A DNA stretch of 64,000 nucleotides from Juglans regia (lineage: Eukaryota; Streptophyta; Magnoliopsida; Fagales; Juglandaceae), in contig NC_049905.1 of assembly GCF_001411555.2 (NCBI RefSeq), positions 744,001 to 808,000 of the forward strand, read 5' to 3'. The position numbers and the translations under genes were made by a program. The notes beneath the pieces are model-generated. The model ran no database searches. It was not told the origin of the DNA and was given only the letters and a program-made list of their open reading frames with translations. Shown here piece after piece: positions 22,381 through 36,019 of this stretch. Position 1 is the first letter of the stretch, and each line of letters starts with the position of its first letter.

Positions 22381-22671
22381 ATAAGGTATAAGTCTTATAT
22401 ACACAAACATTGTACAAGACTTTGATTAAAAAGTGGACATTACCATAAAAAGTGATTTTTTTTTTTACATTTTTTATGATAAGGTCTATTATTTTATAAA
22501 AGATCTACGGGAATCTTATATATTTTGAGTTTGTATATATCATTATTCATTGTTAAAACTAAACCACATTCGAATTGGGGAAAAAAAAAATTGGGGATTA
22601 AGAAAATGGGCAATTATTTAGACCAAAAAATGAAATAAAAGAAAATGAAATTATTATTTAGTTTTTCTTTT

Positions 22672-23225
22672 CGACTTTTCAAAATGTCCACAAAATCCAT
22701 ATATCATTATATATAGAGAAGGAAGAAATAGCTTACAAACTTAATTTTATTTTAATTTTTGCTTTGAATTTCATTGAATATCCTGCTGTCGATGGAGTGA
22801 ACCACTCTCTTTCAATATTTTATAAAGAGGGGTAAAAAAAAATAATAATCTCTTGTTTCTTTATCTTTTATTATTTGATCTGTGAGTTGGCACATGCTTT
22901 GGTCATTTGATCATTTATTGACTGGTGGTTAGCTTCGATGATTTCACTTAAGGAAAGACCCATCAATAATGTTTATGCACAGTTGATAATTTCAGAAAAA
23001 GAGAGATGACAATGATTCATGTAAGACGTTTTTCAATTCTATCATGTCTTGATGCAGAGTAGCCAGCTAGAAGTTGCAATTATCCTATTTTTTCAAAATG
23101 CTTGTCCTGATCAGATGGCCTACAACCAAAAGAAAGGAAAACTTCGTGGACATTGCCTTTGAAAAAGAAAGATAAAAACATTTTACCAGCATTCACCATT
23201 TAATGCATGCATGCACGGTCCCCTT
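22672..23225. repeat. NLR-linked dispersed repeat unit
   Basis: Runs in order: CATATATCATTATATATAGA, TTCATTGAATATCCTGCTGTC, the GTTGGCACATGCTTTGGTC tail known from the CNL flanks, GATGCAGAGTAGCCAGC, GAAAGGAAAACTTCGTGGAC and CATTTTACCAGCATTCACCA. It is the most complete copy and shows that the other fragments are parts of one repeat. Confidence 0.6.
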
Positions 23226-23871
23226 ATTAAATATCTCAAAGGAAATCATCCCTTGTGGTGCTAACTGGACCACAAAGTCCGGAGGGATCGAAGAGTCAAA
23301 AGTGTCTGACTTAGATGAACCTCCTCCACAAATTTTTATCTCAACCCAATCTTTCACAACATTAAACATTATCATAGCAAATTGAAAATTTTTTTTATTT
23401 ATTTTAAAGATAGATTTAAAGTGCCATATCAAATTACGGGAGTTATAGTTAAATTTGTTAAATTAGCACATCTCACCTAGTCTTAGCAACCTACTTTATC
23501 ATAGCAAAGAAAAAGGAAGAAGGAAAAAGGAAAAAAGTGAATTCTTGAAACCCAAACAAGAAGAAAAGATTCTTCTTCTTGGTTTGGTTTCCTTTGATCT
23601 GCAGTCGGTGGCCCTTTTGTTGATTTTCAAATGTGATTTGGCAGATGAAATTTGAGTAAGGCTGAGATATTTGTTTGATGCTGACCAGCACCAACAGGTA
23701 TGTTTAGGGCCCTTTGTTTAACACCTTTTTTGAAATGAATTATTTCACTAGTGACATTTGACATTGTCTTACTTCTTGTTTCTTTAGCGGTGATTGTAAA
23801 CTCTAATCCACTATCTTCTACATGGACAGCAATAGCCCCTCATTTTCTGGATAAGGAAAATCAATTGGGTG

Positions 23872-23876
23872 ATGGA
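23872..23876. repeat. Target site duplication of Copia-1 (left)
   Basis: ATGGA, repeated at 28669-28673. Confidence 0.85.
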
Positions 23877-24116
23877 TAAAGGAAGCAGAAGAAGACAAGA
23901 AATAAAGAATAGAATTTGTTATCTTTGTTCACTGAATTTCTGTATTACACAGTGGTCTATATATAGACAAATGAGTGTGGAATATTCGGTATAACAGAAA
24001 GTTATTCGTGGGACACGTATACAACAAATAAAGTTCTAGACTATTCTTCACGAGGGATTGCTGCATTTGCTAAGGTGTCTTCTTCATTTGCTGAGGGTGG
24101 AGTGATATGTCTAATA
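23877..24116 (-). repeat. 3' LTR of Copia-1
   Basis: A 240-bp LTR, one substitution from the 5' copy. It contains a TATA-like CTATATATAGAC in the middle and supplies the last 25 or so codons of the polyprotein. Confidence 0.9.
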
Positions 24117-27100
24117 GCCCCCTGCGAGCCCAGCAGTCCTGGAAGGATGGTGAGGCTTGATCTCAAAGTGCAGAAACGAGAATTAGTCAGTGGCTTCGTA
24201 AAGATATATGCTATCTGATCTTTGCTTGACAAAAAAGAGACTTGAAGGGTTTTATTGTGAATTCTGTCACGAACAAAATCATAGTCAATATCGACATGTT
24301 TTGTGCGAGAATGCATGACAGGATTTACTGACAAATATGTTGCCCCTAGGTTATCACAGTAGAGGATTGGAGGCTTGGAGAGAAACACACCCAGCTCAGA
24401 TAATAATGTTTGGACCCAAATGAGTTCACACGTTGCATGTGCTAAGGCTTTGTATTCAGCCTCTGTGCTGGACCTAGCAATGGTGGACTGTTTCTTGGAG
24501 CTCCAGGAAATCAGATTAGTACCATAAAACACACAATAGCCTCCAGTAGATTTTCTATCATCTGGAGACCCCGCCCAATCAGCATCAGAGAAGGCAGCCA
24601 AGACAGGAGAAACTGAAGATGAAATAAGCAATCCATAGTCCAGAGTTTGTTTGAGATATCGGAGGATTCTCTTCACTGCTTGCCAGTGAGAAATACATGG
24701 AGCATGCATATACTGACAGACACGGTTTACTGAGAAAGCTAACTCAGGTCTTGTAAAGAGCAGGTACTGTAAACTTCCTACCACACTCCTATACAGTGTA
24801 GGATCTTCCATGGACGTAGAGTCGAAGGCTGAGAGCTTCGTAGAGGGTGACATTGGAGTTCCTACTGGTTTACAATTGTCCATGTTGGTCTTCTTAAGCA
24901 GATCCAGAATATATTTCATTTGGGATAGAACTAAACCAGTGGAGCTTCGCTGACACTCAATACCAAGAAAATAGTGAAGAGCACCGAGATCTTTCAGTGG
25001 AAATTCAACACTTAATAATTGAATAAGATGGGCAATAGCTTGTGGATCCGATCCAGTGAGAACAACATCATCAACATATACCAAAAAATAAAGTACCACA
25101 GATTGATGCCGATATATGAACAAGGATGTATCAGTCTTAGCAATGACAAAACCCAATTCAACTAATTTTCGACTGAGTCGTGCATACCACGCACGAGGGG
25201 CCTGTTTAAGGCCATAGAGAGCACGATTTAATTTGCACACATAATTCGGAAATTGAGGATGAACAAAACCCGTAGGCTGAGACATAAACACTGTTTCATC
25301 CAAGGTGCCATGTAAAAAGGCATTTTGTACATCCAATTGATGTATTGACCAATTTTCAGACAGTGCAAGTGAAAGGACCAACCTGATTGTTGTTGGCTTC
25401 ACAACCGGGCTAAACGTCTCTGAGTAGTCCAGTCCCTCTAATTGGCTGTATCCTTTTGCTACAAGCCGCGCCTTTCTGCGCTCAATGGAGCCATCGGAGA
25501 GCTACTTGGTTTTGAAGATCCAACGACAACCTACCACATTCTGAGAGGGAGAGGGCGGGACAAGAGTCCAAGTGTTGGTAGAAAGTAAAGCATCGAACTC
25601 AACCTGCATAGCCTTTCTCCATTCGGCAAACTTGAAAGCTTGAGTGACCGTAGAAGGATCATCGGGAGTGACAGTGGTGGTAGCATGGGCATGAAGTTTC
25701 GGCCAGTCAATGGTGCCGTCTGTTCGGATTTTGGGAAAATGAAGATTGGATTTAGACCGGGTTGTCATGGGATGGACATTAGAGGAAGCGAGAGAGACAG
25801 AAGAGGATTTTGAAGACGAGCCCGTGGATTTCGAATGAGATGATTGTGCCCTAGACAAGGAGGAAGACGAGCCCGTGGAATGAGGGGAAGTGTCTGTTGG
25901 AAGGGGCTCTATCACAGAATGGGTAAGTGAGTCTTGGACGGGTACGGGAGTCGAATTTGAGATGGGCTCATTATGAGGAACCGAGGTGGAGGGGGAACTG
26001 GGCTCAGGTTGTTGTACTGAAGTGGAAGGGGAAATGGGCTCAGAATTGGGTATTGACGTCGGAAGTGAGGGGATGGACGTAGAGTGTGTAGTTGAAGATG
26101 TTTGTATGGGCCTGGAAGGGATAAGAATAGGAAGGTAAGTGTGTGTAGATCTTTTTGGGCTGGAGGTGGTTTGTTGAAATGGGAAGACTCCTTCATCGAA
26201 TAGAACATCCCGAGACACATACATTCGGGAAGTTTGAATGTGATAACAGAGATATCCATGATGATTTGAGCTATACCCAAGAAAAACACATGGTAAAGAA
26301 CGATAGGACATTTTATGCTTGTTGTATGGTCTGAGATTGGGCCAGGAAAGGCAACCAAATGTCTTTAGAAATGTGTAATTTGGGCTTTTATTCCATATTA
26401 ACTCAAAATGTGATTTATTCCTTAAAACAGATGTTGGCAGCCGATTTATTAAGTAGACAGCAGTGACAAACGCATCAGACCAGTATTTTTGAGGAGAATG
26501 AGAATGTGCAAGCAGAGAGAGACCAGTCTCAACAATATGCCTGTGCTTTCTTTCAACAGATCCATTTTGAGAATGTGCGTAGGGACAAGATAGACGATGT
26601 GAGATGCCGAAGGTTTGCAAAATTTTATTAAGGGAACGAAATTCTCCACCCCAATCAGATTGTAAAGCACGAATTTTAGTATTAAGAAGATTCTCAACAA
26701 GACTTTTAAAAGATAAGAAAACATTGACTACATCTGATTTGCATTTTAAAGGAAAAATCCATGTAAACCGACTGTAGTCATCAACAAACGAAACATAATA
26801 TCTGAAACCACCTCTGGACAAAATGGGAGCTGGTCCCCATACATCAGCAAACAGGAGTTGAAGAGGAGCAGTGGTCCAAGATGGAGATGACACGTATGGA
26901 AGTTGATGAAGTTTGGCTTGACAGCAGGAGGAACACAGTCCATTGTGTGGAGAGGATTTCACAGGAAGGGATAGCTATGAAATTATTTTATGAACTAACT
27001 GCATGGATGGATGACCCAAACGGGCATGCCATTGAAAAGGAGTGACTCTGGAACCGTGATATGCCTGAGGTGTCTTCTTCAGTGGAGGAAAGACATATAA

Positions 27101-28384
27101 GCCATGGTCAGTATGGCCTTTGAGAAGAGTTTTCTTGGTGCGGGAATCCTTCACATAAAAACAAGATGAGTGAAATTCAAAAAATACACAGTTATCTTCA
27201 CAAAACTTTCGGACAGAAATTAAATTTTTGGAGATGGAATGAACATGATAAAGATGAGAGAGTAGAAGATTGCCAGATGATGAAGGAACATGAGAGGCGC
27301 CGACATGATGAATGGGCAGAGAGGTCCCGTCTCCAACCCGCACCTGCTCTTCTCCTTTATACTCAGAAGGATTCAAAGAAAGATTAGAGAAATTGTGAGT
27401 GAAATGGTGTGTTGCTGCAGAGTCCGGATACCAATTGTTATCAATGGTGGAACTATTATCAGAGGTAAACGAAGGAGCTGAAGTGTAGTGGGCAGATAAT
27501 GTGGGGGGAGAGGGAGATTGGTAACTATGGTCAAACCTATAGTAGCACTGAAGAGCAGTGTGGCCATGACGATGACAGACCTGACACGGAGAACGATTGG
27601 GTGAAAAATGATTAGATTGGAACCGGCCTCCATTGCGACCTCGCCCACGTCCCCTGTAACTACCTCTGCCTCTCGATTGACCCCTTCCTCTAGGACTGTT
27701 GCTGTTAACATTTGCTACGGTGATGTTGGCTGATAACTCAGGTGAGGCAGTGAGAGTAGTTTGTTGATGAGAAATTCGGGATTCATGAGTAAGTAAATGG
27801 CTGTAAACTTGAGAGGGAGTGAGTGGGTCGACTCTGGTTGTAATGGATGTAACAACCGAATCAAAATCAGTGCCTAATCTAGCCAAGAGATAAGCAATAA
27901 AGTCAGATGAGGATAAAATTTTTCCAGCCACTGCAAGGGTGTCTCGAATGAGTTTGACCTTCTGATAGTAGTCGGCTATGCTATCAGAACCTTTCTTAAG
28001 TGTGGAGAGTTGATATTGAAGTTGCATGACACGGGCTTGAGATTTTGAGGCAAATAAATCTTCAAGTATCAACCAGATTTCTCTGGAGGTAGAAGCTTCA
28101 ACAACATGAGCGATGAGATTTTCGGAAAGAGAGGAAATCAGAATGGTCATAATAGCTTGATCCTGCTGTTTCCAGATTAAATAATCAGAGTTTTCTTGTG
28201 TAGGACTTTCGTCGAGCAGTTTAGGTACCGTAATGGACCCATCAACATATCCATAGATATTTTGACTATTGAGGTAAGGCATAAGTTGAGCCTTCCACAG
28301 TAGATAATTATCATGGTTTAGCTTTACTGTAATGCAATGGGAGGGAGATGGGAGGGAAAATTTGGGAGCCTGGGATTCGGCCAT
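24041..28384 (-). pseudogene. Copia-1 gag-pol polyprotein with two amber codons
   Basis: One reading frame of 1448 codons from ATG 28384 to a stop at 24041-24043, broken only by TAG at 26975-26977 and TAG at 25502-25504. In order: gag, zinc knuckle CQVCHRHGHTALQC, protease DSAATHH, gag-pre-integrase WHARLGHPS, integrase core with LFADVWGP and LQSDWGGEF and NGSVERKHR, reverse transcriptase with DVQNAFLHG and YVDDVVLTG, and RNase H with [18 protein letters not shown] and [11 protein letters not shown]. The length is close to that of the intact Copia-2 protein. The end of the frame lies inside the 3' LTR. Gln is a plausible ancestral residue at both stops, so the copy may have been mobilised by proteins from another element. 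Confidence 0.85.
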
Positions 28385-28412
28385 GGATTAGCCTTGGACA
28401 TGAGTCCTTTAA

Positions 28413-28428
28413 CCAGCTCTGGATACCA
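28413..28428 (-). other. Primer binding site of Copia-1
   Basis: On the minus strand TGGTATCCAGAGCTGG, adjoining the 5' LTR. It matches the plant initiator Met-tRNA site TGGTATCAGAGC with one extra C. Confidence 0.8.
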
Positions 28429-28668
28429 TAAAGGAAGCAGAAGAAGACAAGAAATAAAGAATAGAATTTGTTATCTTTGTTCACTGAATTTCTGTATTAC
28501 ACAGTGGTCTATATATAGACAAATGAGTATGGAATATTCGGTATAACAGAAAGTTATTCGTGGGACACGTATACAACAAATAAAGTTCTAGACTATTCTT
28601 CACGAGGGATTGCTGCATTTGCTAAGGTGTCTTCTTCATTTGCTGAGGGTGGAGTGATATGTCTAATA
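28429..28668 (-). repeat. 5' LTR of Copia-1
   Basis: A 240-bp LTR, identical to 23877-24116 apart from one base. It begins TATTAGACATATCACTCC on the minus strand. Confidence 0.9.
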
Positions 28669-28673
28669 ATGGA

Positions 28674-28991
28674 TAATACACATATGTTAAAGCATTGGTA
28701 AACCCATATTACTTAAGAGTTTGAGTCTTTATTTATTCCCATTTAAGTTCTCTAACTGTGTATGGCATCAATGTTTCTATACAATAAAACTTGCTTCTTG
28801 ATGAGTTTAAAGGCTTGAATGGAAGGCTAGTTCTATTACATTGATTGTAGCTGTTTGGTAGATAATTTAATGTTAATAGGCTTGGATGAGCCCCAAGGGG
28901 ACGGGTTTTTACAATGATTCTTTAATTCTCATAATTCAATGGCATCCAACAGTACTAGAGAGTTTGTAAACTAACACATATAATTTGGTGT
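28674..28991. other. Gene-free interval between Copia-1 and the solo LTR
   Basis: Moderately AT-rich sequence in which I see no open frame, repeat or element end. Confidence 0.5.
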
Positions 28992-29329
28992 GATAGTGTT
29001 AGGGACCCCGGTCTAGTCCCTAAACACTTGGTTCACCAATCCAATGGTAGCCTTGAAATGACCGAGTCTATGTTCTTCTCTTGCTTGGTCCACGTCCAAA
29101 GATGGTCAAGGTGACCAATATGCCAATGTAAGGTTAAGTGTTTCGGCTAGTAAGGGAGTGGGGTGTTGGGAATGGATGATGGAAGTGTATGGTTAGTAAG
29201 GTGGTAAGGGTGCACGGCAATGGTGTGGGTTTAGGGTTTCCCGAAATGGATGATGAAAGTGTATGGTTAGGAAGGTGGTAAGGGTGCACTGCAATGGTGT
29301 GGGTTTAGGGTTTCCCGAAATGGATGATG

Positions 29330-29800
29330 AGGTGGGCGGCTAGGGTTTGCTAAAAATGGTAAATGAATGTGGCGGCTAGGGTTTGTCCAATATGGGAATG
29401 AGTGTGGCGGCTAGGGTTTGTCCCAAATAGGATAGTGCCGAAATTAGGAAGGTTTCCTAATTGTTTGGGATGTAAATGGAAGGTATTATGGGCGGCTAGG
29501 GTTGGTCCAAATGGTAAGAGAGTGTGGAGGTTAGGGTTTGCCAAATATGGAATGAGGATGGGCGGCTAGGGTTGGCCAAATATGGAATGAGGATGGGCGG
29601 CTAGGGTTAGCTCAATATGGTAAGTGGTTGTGGCGGCTAGGGTTTGCCAAAATGGGAAAAGGATGGGGCGGCTAGGGATACCAAAGTAGGATATGGAAAG
29701 GGATAGCTAGGGTTGCCGAAATGGGATAGGGCTGGAATTAGGAAAGTTTCCTAATTATGTTGGATGCAAAAGGAATGTAGGGTGGCGGCTAGGCAAGTCC
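29330..29800. repeat. Degenerate minisatellite with a GGCGGCTAGGGTT core
   Basis: About eleven copies of a unit of roughly 35 bp, each with G(G)GCGGCTAGGG(T)T followed by a variable CCAAAATGGGAT-like half. Clear units begin near 29335, 29371, 29406, 29490, 29559, 29594, 29631 and 29666. Two larger units (GTGTATGGTTAG-AAGGTGG...) near 29188 and 29258 precede it. Confidence 0.75.
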
Positions 29801-30474
29801 CAATAAGGCAATAGGTGGCCGAATGGGATTTGACCTACCAAATGTTGCTATTCGGCTAGGGTAACCAAAAGGGGTTAGAACAACTTATGGAAAGTTGACT
29901 AACACCTTTTTAAGTCGAAATGTAGAATCAAATGGATTGAGAGACTACAATTAAAGAAGAACTTCAAGAACAAATATGAACTTCCAAGAACAATATATAG
30001 AACACTATTGCTCTTAGATAAACAAGAATCAAACAAAGAACTAATAAACAATCAAGCCTTGATTCACGTATTGCACAAGGAATGATTAAACTTCATAAAA
30101 TGATAAATCAATTTGGGATTCACGGATTGCACCCAAATTGCCCAAGTGCACTTGCACCGAAAGATGATCTCTCAAACAATGTTCTCTCTCTAAGAGTTTT
30201 GCCAAAAGATGGGAATGAAATGATTAAGGGTCCTATTTATAGAGAATACAACTTGGAAACCCCCAATAGGTCCCTTGTAAAGTAAATAATTAAATAAAAA
30301 TAAATAATTAAAAATAACATATTGGCATGGGTCAAGTTGACCCATGGCATGCATGAGCCCATGGGTGGGCTAGGTTGGCTGCTGGGATGTGGCTGGCAGG
30401 GCCCTGGGCTGGTCTGGGTGTGGGCAGGCTGGCATGGCCCAGGCAGACTGCCTGGGCACTGCCTAGGGTGCTGG

Positions 30475-30645
30475 GCGCTGGGGCGCGCGTGCGGGTGTGT
30501 GCGCGCAGGTGTGGGTGCTGCGCGCGGGACTGTTGCGCGCTGCGCGCTGCCGAGGCGTGCGCCCGCGGGGCGTGCTGGGCGTGCGGGGCGCGCGCGCTGG
30601 GCGTGCTGTGCGCGCTGGGCGTGCGGGCTGCATGCTGAATGGGCT
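30475..30645. other. Isolated GC-rich, CpG-dense tract
   Basis: About 170 bp of GCGCGC, GCGCTGGGCGTGC and GGGGCGCGCG-type sequence in an AT-rich region. It is built from short repeats of GGGCGTGC(G/T). Long open frames on both strands here, encoding Ala/Arg/Pro/Gly-rich peptides, follow from base composition alone. Confidence 0.7.
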
Positions 30646-30829
30646 GGTTTGGTCACCAGCCCCCTTGGGCACCCTGGGCATGTCAAGGCAGGCCCCATGG
30701 CATGCCCCTAAGGCTATTTTGGGGTTCTCTAGCCTTGTCCCCACATGACTAGGGCCTTGGCCATGGGCCACTAAACATGGATTTCTATCAGATAGGTTTT
30801 CTATGACATGCATTCTCCTTAATGTCAAA

Positions 30830-31205
30830 AGTGTTTAGGTGCAGCTTAAGCTGATAATTAAAATATCAATATTGGTTTTTGTGCCTACTGTATCTTGAAA
30901 GTGAAGATTTCGGGAAAAGGGTCTTTAAAATCTTTCAGAATAATTAGAGGATGTGATGCTTAAAACTTTAATCATTACTTTTGTACACAATTTAGTGAAT
31001 ACAATAAATTATAGAAATGAACAAAGATTTTATCATTTAATTATGAATATTTTTATAATTATTTCTTGTGTTTTTTTCTCCCCTTTTCGAATATATTAGC
31101 TGAAAATTGAAAGAAGACTGGATAGTGGTGCTATAGTCATTTTAAAAACTAAAACACATTGGAGTTCTTAAAAATTTTGTGGGGATTAAGAAAATGGGCA
31201 ATTAT
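30830..31205. repeat. Duplicated block Q, copy 2
   Basis: Matches 22055-22380 from AAGTGTTTAGG through TTTTTGTGCCTACTGTATC to the GAAAGAAGACTGGATAGTGG end and on into AAAACACATTGGAGTT. Both copies sit among other NLR-linked repeats. Confidence 0.65.
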
Positions 31206-31552
31206 TTTTGGTTTATTAGATACATGTAATTACATGTTGAATAATAAGATTGGACGGTAGCACTATACAAAAGACAAGTCGAGTGGTTGGCTATAATGGG
31301 CTTAAAGTCCATTTTATGCTGCAGACGCTCCTCTTCCCGATCTCCAATGAAAAGCATATATAGTTAGATAGAGATTAATATTCAAGCATGGGTCCACTCT
31401 TAGGAGATGCCACCATCCATTTCCAATGCCTAGGCTTAATTCAAAACATTTGAATTTTTCTTCTCACTTCTAATGGGATTTCTATGACTTTCTTGCTAGG
31501 TTAGTTCTCCCTATGGAAACTTGAAGATTCATGAATATTGAACTCAAATTTC

Positions 31553-31675
31553 AACCATAAAAGAGACATTCACATAGATTCAGAATGTCTTTCTTAACTA
31601 TTGGACATACAACCTTTTAGTCCGCTTATTGGACGACAATAAACCGTTTAATGCAGTCTCCTTCTTGATAAATTA
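31553..31675. repeat. Duplicated block P, copy 2
   Basis: Same block as 20753-20880, including AGTCCGCTTATTGGACGACA and CCTTCTTGATAAATTAA. Confidence 0.6.
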
Positions 31676-31744
31676 AAATCTTATTGGGAATATGCATTTT
31701 CTTTGAAGCATAATAAATTAGGAATGACCAAAATAATCTTCTTT

Positions 31745-31935
31745 GCACCAACATATAATAAAAGGAAAAATCTAGTTGTAAGCGATTCTGCGTACTAATA
31801 CGTGCACTCATTCAATATGATTGGTCAAAAAATAGACTTTATTGAAAACAGTGCTAATTTAAATTTAGAATATAAAGACAATAATATTAATACGCAGATT
31901 AGTACGCAAACTTGTTTGTATATAGCAAAACTCAT
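31745..31935. mobile_element. Probable MITE
   Basis: The left part reads AAGCGATTCTGCGTACTAATACG and the right part contains AATACGCAGATTAGTACGCAAAC. As inverted repeats they share TGCGTACTAAT. The element is short, non-coding and AT-rich in the middle. Exact ends and target duplication were not fixed. Confidence 0.5.
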
Positions 31936-32719
31936 AATAAAAAGTAGTCTTCTCTACTGAAACTTACTAAGCAATATACACTTCTGTAGTTAAATTTGGT
32001 ACAAATTTTATAGCCACAATTATGACTTACGAGAACATGCAAGTGGCTACCTTCCGGGCTTTTCAGTTCATCCACTAATCACCCATTATGGCATTTTTGT
32101 GCTTGGATTTAGGACACAAATCTCAAAAAATAAGGATTTGGTACAAGGTATGTTTATCAATCATATCGACTTTTATTGAGCAGATTAATAAAGCATGATT
32201 GGAGAGATTAGATAGATGGCTTCCATTTGTGCAACCTAAAGCGTTCTAGCCACTCCATTATTTCATCATTGGGGATACTGATTTTGGGAGTAACTAAGTA
32301 GAAATTATTATTAGCCAAGCCCATATGACTGACAAATGGTTTTAATGATTATGAAAAAAACATTCATAAACCCTAATATATCATGATTTTTTCACTTTTA
32401 CTGTTTTAGCTAAATTTAAAAAGAAAACAAAAATTACTTTTTTATCACCTCTTTGTACATAACTGTTGTTAACAGCATATTTAGAAACAACAATCTTATA
32501 TATCTTTCAGAATTCTACTCAATATATCATGATTGTTAACAGCATAAGAGTTGCTTAATCAGTGAAGACTTGATCTAGCTGCAACTTATAAACATGATAA
32601 AACAAAAAGAAACATTCTATCAAGACCATTCTACTCAACATCCCTACACGCCAAAAAGACCATAGTTAACACGACTCCAACTAACACCAAAGCAAGGCAT
32701 GAGCCTCTTGAATTTCATT

Positions 32720-34639
<1,920 letters not shown>

Positions 34640-34777
34640 GATCGGTTGGGAGTGTTTTTTTTTTTTCACTTTTTTCAATACAATTCTGCTACATACAACC
34701 GACATTTGTAATCGGCGTGCAACCTGCTAATTTTTCCAAGTCAACATCTATCAGAAATGAAAAAAAAAATTGAGAAA

Positions 34778-35092
34778 TCAACTGAAAGTTGAGAAAGAAG
34801 AGATCCGAAAAGCCAACTGAAACTCGTTCTTCAAGTTGAAACTTGGTAAGAAGCATTTTGTGCGTTCGAAAAGCATTTCATTCTTTCCATCTTTCATTTT
34901 TCGTTCTTCGAGTGAAATTCGGGAAGAATACATGGGACTGAAACTTTCGTTCACAAATGCCGAAATCCATTTTGACTGAAAGGAAGAAGACCATTTGAGA
35001 AGGGAAACGCCCAAACTAGAGGAACAACCAGAAGCACAACAATAGGAAGAAGAAGGAGAAGCACCGTTGTCGTCATCAGAGCAACCACCCAT
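34778..35092 (-). CDS. Unrecognised 104-aa open frame upstream of the SDR pseudogene
   Basis: Begins MGGCSDDDNGASPSSSY with a Ser/Cys-rich start, followed by a Lys/Glu-rich middle. I know no family for it. It lies in the same direction as the SDR gene and about 140 bp upstream of its ATG, where a promoter would be expected. It may be chance or a fragment of a first exon (the end resembles a CTTTCAG acceptor). No homologue within the window supports it. Confidence 0.2.
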   Translation of the reverse strand: MGGCSDDDNGASPSSSYCCASGCSSSLGVSLLKWSSSFQSKWISAFVNESFSPMYSSRISLEERKMKDGKNEMLFERTKCFLPSFNLKNEFQLAFRISSFSTFS

Positions 35093-35099
35093 TTGGTTC

Positions 35100-36010
35100 C
35101 CGTTTCCCCATCTGACACCTTTTTCTTTTCTTGCCCAAACTCAATAATCTATAAATAATTGTTGGTGCGGAGGGCAGACCACCTCTTCATCATCCAACAT
35201 TAATCTACAATCAGTCGGGAGTAATGGAAACTTATGGTTAAGTGCAGAAGCATCAAATACATTGCAGGTCCACAGATGGTGAATTATGCATTTTACTCTT
35301 TAACTTCCAGCGAGCTTTCCCATTTTCCGGAAAAAGCATTAATAGGAATATTTCTCACAAAAACCATTTGCCTTCACTGGGTTGTTTTGCAGTGTCACCG
35401 TTTGATTTATTTATAGGAGCCCAAAAGTTGAGATGGTGAAGTTTGAGGAATAGACAAAGTTGGGCCCCATGGTTTCTCCCCCATGGAATTGGCTGCCCAG
35501 CCAAGGGGTAAATTTACATTCCTCACTCATACATGGAGTTGTTGTTTTTTCTATGAGCTATAAGAAAATTTTTTAAAGATTCCAATCTTAATATTTTCTT
35601 ACGAATTAATTATGTCTTCCTTTTGTCACTGTCCAGATCGTTACAATCAGAGCCATGCATCGCAAGAAACTAGTTAAGCTCATTTCGGAGTGAGTGAGAG
35701 CGACCGAGAAAGGACTTCGATGGTTACACAGGTTAGGGAGAAGGGGACACATGGGCTTAGGGAATTCCAGGAAAAAGCATATGAATGTGAAGGGAAAAAG
35801 GAGAAAGGGATGCACGAAAAAGGAAGAAGAAGTTAGTAAGGAGGAAAGACTCAAGTGAAATGGTGTGTTTCATTAAAGATGAAATCCTGAATGCCCACCA
35901 GCAATTTTCATCTCCACAACATAAAATAAAACACAGCGTTTCATTTAAATTACGTGGCGGTTACCCGACGTGTGCACAGGCCGGTTGTATCTAGCTTTTC
36001 TCAAGAGCGT
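35100..36010. other. Interval without a supported gene
   Basis: Contains a few short open frames on both strands without recognisable domains. No repeats or element ends were seen except the target duplication at its right end. Confidence 0.5.
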
Positions 36011-36019
36011 ATATATTAA
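36011..36019. repeat. Left 9-bp target site duplication of MULE-2
   Basis: ATATATTAA, identical to 44464-44472. Confidence 0.8.

Larger units (their letters stand above)
23877..28668 (-). mobile_element. Copia-1: full-length Ty1/copia retrotransposon
   Basis: A 4792-bp element in minus orientation. The LTRs are 240 bp (23877-24116 and 28429-28668) and differ at one position (GTG versus ATG near 23987/28539), so the insertion is recent. The LTR ends are TA...TA rather than TG...CA, and ATGGA flanks both sides. Directly inside the 5' LTR is a primer binding site TGGTATCCAGAGC for initiator Met-tRNA. A G-rich polypurine stretch (GCAGGGGGC on minus) abuts the 3' LTR. Gene order protease, integrase, reverse transcriptase, RNase H is that of copia. 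Confidence 0.93.
28997..30790. mobile_element. Putative 1.8-kb solo LTR
   Basis: Begins TGTTAGGGACCC and ends TTTCTATCA, with GATAG directly before (28992-28996) and after (30791-30795). That gives TG...CA termini and a 5-bp target duplication. The interior has a minisatellite, a TATA-like TATTTATAGAG at about 30235 and a very GC-rich tract, and no gag-pol. The duplicated block Q resumes about 40 bp beyond the right end. The length would suit a large gypsy-type LTR. The boundaries rest on short matches, so this is a proposal. Confidence 0.5.

Noticed and set aside
28991..30790. Alternative solo-LTR ends TGATAG...CTATCA
   Set aside because: They form a 6-bp inverted repeat, but the bases outside do not form a target duplication. 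The TGTTAG...CTATCA reading does.
30237..30828. Long overlapping frames on both strands encoding Ala/Pro/Arg-rich proteins
   Set aside because: They are a by-product of the GC-rich tract, open in many frames at once and without domains.
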